Shown here in pieces: positions 59,072 through 64,000 of a DNA stretch of 64,000 nucleotides. Source of the stretch: Pseudofrankia saprophytica (GTDB lineage: Bacteria > Actinomycetota > Actinomycetes > Frankiales > Frankiaceae); contig NZ_KI912267.1 of assembly GCF_000235425.2 (NCBI RefSeq), positions 2,658 to 66,657 on the forward strand. Direction: 5' to 3'. The notes under the pieces were generated by a model. It had not been told where the DNA came from. It did no database searches and was given only the letters and a program-made list of their open reading frames with translations. Numbering within the stretch: the stretch's first letter is position 1; every line of letters begins with the position of its first letter. Position numbers and translations under genes: made by a program.

Positions 59072-59305
59072 TCACCGTATACCTACTGGGGTGGTCACCG
59101 ACTGGCCGTTGACGGGACCGTAGCTCTGTAACCACCGCGCGTCTGGCAAACAATCCCAGGAGTGCCCCGGAACGCGCCCTGGAAGCGCATCCACCTGCTT
59201 CAACGGTCGACATCCGCCATCGGAGCCCTTGGTACCCCCACTAGTGGGGGCGGCGCGGGCCTCGTACAACGACCCGCTTGATGCGCGATCACCTGGGACA
59301 AACAT
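59072..59305 (-). CDS. Candidate small ORF upstream of clgR
   Basis: A 77-codon frame starting at ATG 59305 with AGGAGG seven bases upstream, a strong ribosome site, and ending 31 bases before clgR. The predicted peptide ([20 protein letters not shown]... to ...VTTPVGIR) has no recognisable domain and an unusual composition; it contains one 16-bp DNA palindrome. It may be a real small protein, a leader peptide for clgR, or chance. Confidence 0.4.
   Translation of the reverse strand: MFVPGDRASSGSLYEARAAPTSGGTKGSDGGCRPLKQVDALPGRVPGHSWDCLPDARWLQSYGPVNGQSVTTPVGIR
59235..59250. promoter_or_regulatory. 16-bp perfect palindrome between cinA and clgR
   Basis: CCCCCACTAGTGGGGG lies inside the candidate small ORF, 75 bases after the cinA stop. 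It could terminate cinA transcripts or bind a regulator of clgR. Confidence 0.5.
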
Positions 59306-59324
59306 GATCGCACCTCCTAGCCCA

Positions 59325-60620
59325 CTAGCTGGCGGAGATCTCCACACTTCCCGACGGTCCGGCACCGACCGCCGGCAGTCCCGAGAGCGTACGCCGTAAC
59401 ACGTCGAGCGCCTGCACGACCGCGAAGGTCTGGATAAGCGGTCGGTCTCCGGGCAGCCGCAGCGACCGGGTCACGGTGCCGTCCGGGCCGGCGAGCCCCA
59501 GGTGCAGGGTGCCCACCGGCTTGCCCTCCTGCTCCTCGGGCCCGGCCACACCGGTGGTCGCGAGCCCCCAGGTGGCGCCGAACAGGTCGCGCACGCCGGC
59601 CGCCATCGCGGCGGCGGTGCGCGCCGACACGGCGCCGTCCGTGGCGAGAACCGCCTCGTCGACGCCGAGCACGGAGGCCTTCGCGTCGGTCGCGTACGCG
59701 ACGACGCCACCGCGGAAGTAGGCCGACGCGCCGGGAGTCGCGGTGAAGGCCGCCGCCAGCCGGCCGCCGGTGAGTGACTCGGCCACGGCGACGGTGCCCT
59801 GGCATGCCGCCAGGTGGGCACCGATGACGCCGGCCAGCGTGTCGTCATCGGTGCCGTAGACCGCCGGGCCCAGCGCCGCGCGCGCCGCCGCCTCGACCGG
59901 TTCGATCAGGCGCCCGGCCTCGGCGCGGTCGGCGGCCGCCGCAGTGATCCGTACTCGGGTCTGGCCCTCGCTCGCGAGGAACGCGATCGCCGGGTTGCCC
60001 ACGCCGCGCAGGCGCTCGACCTCGATCGACAGCGCCTCGGCGACGGCCGACTCCCAGACGCCGGCCGTGCGCAGCACCCGATGTACGACGACGGATGGCT
60101 GCCCGGCCCGGCGCGACAGGTCCGGCAGCACGCTGCCGGTGAACATCGCGTACATCTCGCGCGGCACGCCGGGCATCGCGTACAGCACGGCGCGGCCGAT
60201 CTCGATCCGGATGCCGGGCGCGGTGCCCGGGCCGTTCGGCAGCGGCTCGGCGCCTTCGGGCAGGTCGGCCTGCCGGTAGTTCATCTCCGGTACGTCGCGG
60301 CGAAGCTCGGTGAACCGGCGCCGCAGCTGCGCCTCGAGGAACTCGTCGCGGCGCAGCGCCACCCCGGCGGCCGCGGCGATCCCCTCGCGGGTGAGGTCGT
60401 CCTGGGTCGGGCCGAGGCCGCCGGTCACGATCACCACGTCGCAGCGCCCGGCGGCGGTCCGCAGCGCCTCCTCGATCCGGTCGATGTCGTCGCCGACCAC
60501 CACCGACGTGGCGACTCGGACACCGACGGCGGCGAGCTCGCGGCCGAGCCAGGCGGCGTTGCCGTTGAGGATGTCGCCGTAGAGCAGCTCGTCGCCGACC
60601 GCGACGATCTCAGCCAGCAT
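59325..60620 (-). CDS. cinA: CinA-like protein (nicotinamide-nucleotide amidase / competence-damage family)
   Basis: A 431-residue protein with both CinA domains. The N-terminal MoCF-like domain (GDELLYGDILNGNAAWLGREL, VTGGLGPTQDDLTRE) spans 1-170; the C-terminal domain (AESLTGGRLAAAFTATPGASAYFRGGVVAYA, ATTGVAGPEEQEGKPVGTLHLGL) spans about 270-420 and carries NMN deamidase-type residues, including Ser and Lys/Tyr positions in AESLTGG. ADP-ribose/NMN cleanup is the known role in other bacteria. ATG at 60620 overlaps the 3' end of pgsA by 11 bases. Confidence 0.9.
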   Translation of the reverse strand: MLAEIVAVGDELLYGDILNGNAAWLGRELAAVGVRVATSVVVGDDIDRIEEALRTAAGRCDVVIVTGGLGPTQDDLTREGIAAAAGVALRRDEFLEAQLRRRFTELRRDVPEMNYRQADLPEGAEPLPNGPGTAPGIRIEIGRAVLYAMPGVPREMYAMFTGSVLPDLSRRAGQPSVVVHRVLRTAGVWESAVAEALSIEVERLRGVGNPAIAFLASEGQTRVRITAAAADRAEAGRLIEPVEAAARAALGPAVYGTDDDTLAGVIGAHLAACQGTVAVAESLTGGRLAAAFTATPGASAYFRGGVVAYATDAKASVLGVDEAVLATDGAVSARTAAAMAAGVRDLFGATWGLATTGVAGPEEQEGKPVGTLHLGLAGPDGTVTRSLRLPGDRPLIQTFAVVQALDVLRRTLSGLPAVGAGPSGSVEISAS

Positions 60621-61416
60621 CGACGTCCCGTCCCCTGCCACCGGCGACCTCCCTCGGATCCTCGTCGGGCGTTCTCGGCGAGGCTGAGGCACGCCGCAGC
60701 GCCAGCGCCCGGGCGACGTAGTCGACGCCGGTGGCGACCGCGACGACCACGCCCGCCGCGAGCACCGCCTTGCTGACCCACGCGGCCGGACCGGTCAGCG
60801 GCAGCACGGCCAGCCCGAGCGAGATGTTGAGCAGCAACGTCTTGAGCTTGCCACCCCGGCTCGCCGCGATCACGCCGTGCCGGATCACCCACAGCCGAAG
60901 CAGGGTGACGCCCAGCTCCCGGACGACGATGACCACCGTCACGGCCCAGGGAATCTCGCCGAGGATCGACAGCGACACCAGCGCCGCGCCGGTCAGCGCC
61001 TTGTCCGCCACCGGGTCGACGAACGCGCCGAACTCGGTGACCAGACCGTGCCGGCGGGCGACGGCACCGTCGATCTGGTCCGTGACCGCGGCGACGGCGT
61101 AGGCCGCGAAGGCGGCGATCCGCCAGCCGTCCTCGTGCGGACCGACGAACAGGAACACGACGAACACCGGCACCAGGACCAGCCGCATGATCGTCAGGAT
61201 GTTGGCGATGTTGAGCAGCCTCGGCGCCGCTCCAGCGGGAGCCGGGGGCTGGACGCCGTCAGCCGGCGAGACGACGCCATCCGAGGCGCCGAGGCCATCC
61301 GGGGTGCCGACGTGCGTCGCCGCGTCCGCGTCCGCGAGCGCGGGTCCGTCGGCCTGGGCGGGCACGCCGGACGCGACCGTTCGGCCAGCCTCGCCGGGCA
61401 GGCCCGCCATCGTCAC
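60610..61416 (-). CDS. pgsA: CDP-diacylglycerol--glycerol-3-phosphate 3-phosphatidyltransferase
   Basis: A 268-residue membrane enzyme of the CDP-alcohol phosphatidyltransferase family that makes phosphatidylglycerophosphate for phosphatidylglycerol and cardiolipin. The family motif Dx2DGx2AR-x8-Gx3Dx3D is complete ([10 protein letters not shown] near 113, [11 protein letters not shown] near 129). About six membrane helices follow a 65-residue Asp/Ala/Gly-rich N-terminal tail. GTG at 61416 overlaps the rimO stop (GTGA); an ATG two codons later is the alternative. Its end overlaps the cinA start, so rimO, pgsA and cinA are one coupled unit. Confidence 0.9.
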   Translation of the reverse strand: MTMAGLPGEAGRTVASGVPAQADGPALADADAATHVGTPDGLGASDGVVSPADGVQPPAPAGAAPRLLNIANILTIMRLVLVPVFVVFLFVGPHEDGWRIAAFAAYAVAAVTDQIDGAVARRHGLVTEFGAFVDPVADKALTGAALVSLSILGEIPWAVTVVIVVRELGVTLLRLWVIRHGVIAASRGGKLKTLLLNISLGLAVLPLTGPAAWVSKAVLAAGVVVAVATGVDYVARALALRRASASPRTPDEDPREVAGGRGRDVDAG

Positions 61417-63110
61417 GGACGAGCCCCGACGGCGACCCGGGCCGCGGGACCACCGGCCGCTGGCGCGCCTGCCCGGTCCAGCACGGCGACGAAGTCGGCG
61501 ACCAGGTCGACGCCTTCGGTGGCGACCACGCGCGCGAGCACCAGATCACCGACGACGACGGACGCGCCGGAATCGCCAGACCGTCCGGGCGTGTCGGTCA
61601 CCGCGGGAAGCCGGACGACGCAGGCGCCGTCGACCTCGGGCTGCTGGTGGGCGGCACAGCCGTGGGCCGTACGGCCCGACGGGCCGCCGGCCGCGTCCGG
61701 CCCGGCCTCGGGCACGCCGGCCTCCGCGAAGCCGTCGTCGGAGATCTCCTCGACGAGCACCTCCACGGTCTCGCCGACCCGCCGCTCGGCGCGCGCCGCG
61801 GTCAGCTGCTCGACCAGGTCGGCGATGCGGGCACGCCGGCGCTCGATGGCCCGCGGGGCGATCTTGCCGGGCAACCCGACGGCCTCGGTGCCTTCCTCGT
61901 CCGAGTAGCCGAACACGCCGACCGCGTCGAGATCGGCCTGTTCTAGGAAGTCGGCCAGGATGTCGAGGTCCTCGGCCGTCTCGCCAGGAAAACCGACGAT
62001 CACGTTGGAACGGGCGCCGAGCTCGGGCGCGAACGCCCGGCCCCGGCGCAGCAGGTCGAGGAAGTCGGCCGACCCACCGAACCGGCGCATCCGGCGCAGC
62101 ACCGTCGGGCTCGCGTGCTGGAACGAGAGGTCCAGGTACGGCGCGACCCCTGGAGTGGTCAGCAGCACCTCGAGGAGGGATGGGCGCGTCTCCGCCGGCT
62201 GCAGGTACACCGTGCGGACGCGGACGATGCCGGGGGTCGCGGCGAGCTGGGGCAGCAGCTTCTCCAGGGCGCGCAGGTCGCCGAGGTCCTTGCCGTAGGA
62301 GGTGGAGTTCTCGCTGACGAGCACCAGCTCTCGGGCGCCCTGGGCGGCGAGCCACTCCGCCTCGGCGAGGATGTCCCCCGGCGCGCGGGAGACGTGCGAG
62401 CCGCGGAAGGACGGGATCGCGCAGAAGCTGCACCGTCGGTCGCAGCCGCTGGAGATCTTCAACGCCGCCACCGGGCCGCGTTCCAGTCGCCGCCGGACCA
62501 CCACCGGCTTCGCCGGGGCAGCCGGGACGACCGCCGCCGAGGCACCCAGTGCGGCCGGGGCCGCGAGGGCCGCTGGAGCCCCCGAGGCCGTCGGAGCCGC
62601 CGGCGCGACGGTGGCGTGCCCCGGCACCACGACGTCGGCGGCGGCGGCGGCGCGGCCCCGCTCGACGGGCGTGATCGGCAGCAGGGTGCGCCGGTCGCGC
62701 GGGGTGTGGGCGGCCGGGCGCTCGCCGTCGAGCACGGCGCCCAGCCGCGCCGCGATGTCCGGATAGGCGTCGAAGCCGAGCACGGCGTCGGCCTCGGGCA
62801 GGCTCTGGGCGAGTTCGGCGCCGTAGCGCTCGGCGAGGCAGCCGACCGCGACCACGGCCTTCGGGCCCGGACCGGCGGCGTCGGGCGCGGTGCGCAGGCC
62901 GTCGGCGGCGAGCAGGGCGTCGATCGAGTCCTTCTTGGCGACGTCGACGAAGCCGCAGGTGTTCACGAGCACCGCGTCGGCCTCGGCGGCGTCGTCGACC
63001 AGCTGCCAGCCGCCGTCGGCGAGCCTGGCCGCGAGTTCCTCGGAGTCCACCTCGTTGCGCGAACAACCCAGAGTGACGAGCGCGACACGACGACCCTGAC
63101 CAGCGGACAC
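61413..63110 (-). CDS. rimO: Ribosomal protein uS12 methylthiotransferase
   Basis: A 565-residue radical-SAM methylthiotransferase that modifies Asp in ribosomal protein S12. N-terminal cluster cysteines are in [22 protein letters not shown] and VGCLAERY; the radical-SAM CxxxCxxC is [20 protein letters not shown] near 222-241. A TRAM domain closes the protein but is split by an acidic/Gly-rich insertion near 475-505. A 50-residue Ala/Pro linker (about 165-210) separates the first two domains, much longer than usual. Two GTG codons are adjacent; the second (63110) has TAGCCT exactly six bases upstream and is chosen as a leaderless start. Confidence 0.93.
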   Translation of the reverse strand: MSAGQGRRVALVTLGCSRNEVDSEELAARLADGGWQLVDDAAEADAVLVNTCGFVDVAKKDSIDALLAADGLRTAPDAAGPGPKAVVAVGCLAERYGAELAQSLPEADAVLGFDAYPDIAARLGAVLDGERPAAHTPRDRRTLLPITPVERGRAAAAADVVVPGHATVAPAAPTASGAPAALAAPAALGASAAVVPAAPAKPVVVRRRLERGPVAALKISSGCDRRCSFCAIPSFRGSHVSRAPGDILAEAEWLAAQGARELVLVSENSTSYGKDLGDLRALEKLLPQLAATPGIVRVRTVYLQPAETRPSLLEVLLTTPGVAPYLDLSFQHASPTVLRRMRRFGGSADFLDLLRRGRAFAPELGARSNVIVGFPGETAEDLDILADFLEQADLDAVGVFGYSDEEGTEAVGLPGKIAPRAIERRRARIADLVEQLTAARAERRVGETVEVLVEEISDDGFAEAGVPEAGPDAAGGPSGRTAHGCAAHQQPEVDGACVVRLPAVTDTPGRSGDSGASVVVGDLVLARVVATEGVDLVADFVAVLDRAGAPAAGGPAARVAVGARP

Positions 63111-63116
63111 CACGTC

Positions 63117-63122
63117 AGGCTA
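63117..63122 (-). promoter_or_regulatory. -10 element (TAGCCT) of a leaderless rimO transcript
   Basis: TANNNT hexamer six bases before the GTG at 63110. Confidence 0.5.
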
Positions 63123-63227
63123 CCGGGCTACGGCTCGCGGGCGCGTCGCGCCGGCCGCCGGGCCACGAAGTGAGTGCTCCCGCCGGATACGGACGTGGTC
63201 CTGGGCACCCCGGGCTCCCCGGGCATC

Positions 63228-64000
63228 TCAGTTGCTCCGCCCCGCCGCGGGAGCGGCGCCGTCGACCGTGCAGTCACCCGAGCCGCCGAGCGCCACCAGC
63301 ACCGTCACGACCTGCCCAGGCGCGCCCATCGTGCCCAGCTTGTGGCCGTTGCAGGACAGGTCCATCGCGCCCGCGTTGCCCATCTTGACCCGCAGCGCCT
63401 TGGCCGTGAGCGTCCTGGTGTCGCCCTTGGCCAGGATCTGGCGCAGCACGACGTGGTTGCTGTCGTCGCTGACCTCCAGCCAGCTCTGCGCGCTCACCGC
63501 CTCGAGCCGCAGGTTCACCTCGGTCGGCGGGGCCGTCGACGGTGGGGCGGCGCCAGGCGCCGCGCCCGGCGAGGCGGCCGCCGACGGGCTGGGCGCCCCG
63601 GTCACGGCCGTGGGCGTCGGCCCGTCATGCCGCGACGAGCCCGGAATCAGGAAGGCGACCAGGGCCAGCAGGCAGAGCACCGCGGCGGAGACGACCATGG
63701 CGGTGCCCCAGTGTCGGCCACCACGACGTCCCTCGCCGTGGCGAAGTGGGTCGAACGAACTGGCCGACGACGGCGACGACGGCGACGGGATCCGCTCGTG
63801 ATCGGCGTCGTAGGCGGCGACCAGGGGCTCCGGGTCGATCCCGAGTGTGCGGGCGATGCCGCGGATGTGACCGCGGGCGTAGACGGAGCCACCGACGCCG
63901 GAGAAGTCGTCCTGCTCCATCTGGCGGATCAGCGTCGCCCTGATCCGAGTGCGGGCACTGACCTCGTCGATCGACATCCCGGTGGCCGATCGGGCTCTGG
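63228..64000 (-). CDS. RodZ-like helix-turn-helix membrane protein, N-terminus beyond the right edge
   Basis: The frame is open to the last base of the window and the codons before the first Met (reading ARSATG) match the end of the RodZ helix-turn-helix start, so the true start lies outside. Visible are the rest of the HTH (MSIDEVSARTRIRATLIRQMEQDDF, YARGHIRGIARTLGIDPEPLVAAY), a Ser/Pro linker, one membrane helix (TAMVVSAAVLCLLALVAFLI) and a C-terminal DUF4115-like beta domain (RLEAVSAQSWLEV, LTAKALRVKMGNAGAMDLSCNG). RodZ-type proteins link cytoskeletal or division machinery to the membrane. It is upstream of rimO on the same strand, the common actinobacterial arrangement. Confidence 0.82.
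   Translation of the reverse strand, partial: RARSATGMSIDEVSARTRIRATLIRQMEQDDFSGVGGSVYARGHIRGIARTLGIDPEPLVAAYDADHERIPSPSSPSSASSFDPLRHGEGRRGGRHWGTAMVVSAAVLCLLALVAFLIPGSSRHDGPTPTAVTGAPSPSAAASPGAAPGAAPPSTAPPTEVNLRLEAVSAQSWLEVSDDSNHVVLRQILAKGDTRTLTAKALRVKMGNAGAMDLSCNGHKLGTMGAPGQVVTVLVALGGSGDCTVDGAAPAAGRSN

Overview
The window is about 70% G+C, its genes use G/C at third codon positions, and many start with GTG. The gene set (HrdB-type sigma factor, NrdR/NrdJ, ClgR-PspA-PspM, DUF3046 beside recA, DUF222-HNH protein, LexA with a CGAAC-type SOS box) is that of a high-G+C actinobacterium. Long Ala/Pro/Gly linkers inside housekeeping proteins and the overall order suggest Frankia or a close relative; that genus call is inference. 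No tRNA, rRNA, insertion sequence, prophage or CRISPR array was seen.

Left part (1-15661). A Gly/Tyr-rich protein runs off the left edge. Next is an acyl-lysine switch locus: a GNAT/acyl-CoA-synthetase fusion acetyltransferase, an AcuC-type deacetylase and a divergent acetoacetyl-CoA synthetase, the kind of enzyme such switches control. The principal sigma factor follows, with an exact SigR-type promoter in front of it, then a GH63-like glucosylglycerate-hydrolase homologue. A MoxR ATPase / VWA pseudo-metallopeptidase pair comes next, divergent from two coupled genes of unknown function; this is the least explained cluster in the window.

Middle accessory part (15683-27450). A nine-gene carbon-phosphorus lyase operon (phnG H I J K L, DUF1045, phnM, phnN) is tightly coupled. 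It is controlled by a divergent PhnF-type GntR regulator through a 32-bp palindrome. It is followed by a lone AAA ATPase/nuclease-like gene behind three 16-bp iterons, and by a ketosteroid-dehydrogenase-like flavoprotein with two perfect symmetric elements in its promoter region.

Core block (27820-47372), nearly all on the minus strand and in the order familiar from Streptomyces: nrdJ, nrdR, a small membrane protein, lexA (plus strand), a membrane protein, hflX, dapF, an EAL-like protein, miaA, a hydrolase, an extradiol-dioxygenase homologue, miaB, rny, recX, recA, DUF3046. It joins DNA damage control (lexA, recA, recX), dNTP supply, tRNA i6A/ms2i6A modification (miaA, miaB), RNA decay (rny) and lysine/peptidoglycan precursor synthesis (dapF). 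Regulatory sites found here are SOS boxes at lexA and recA, a RecA-NDp-like promoter and two DnaA boxes at recA, and a pair of NrdR boxes.

Right part (47852-64000): a DUF222-HNH protein, a giant Lhr helicase, an MFS exporter, then the envelope-stress and division neighbourhood pspM-like, pspA, clgR, a candidate small ORF, cinA, pgsA, rimO and a RodZ-like protein running off the right edge.

Across the window, several genes without a Shine-Dalgarno have a TANNNT hexamer exactly six bases before the start codon. This indicates leaderless mRNAs and was used to choose starts.
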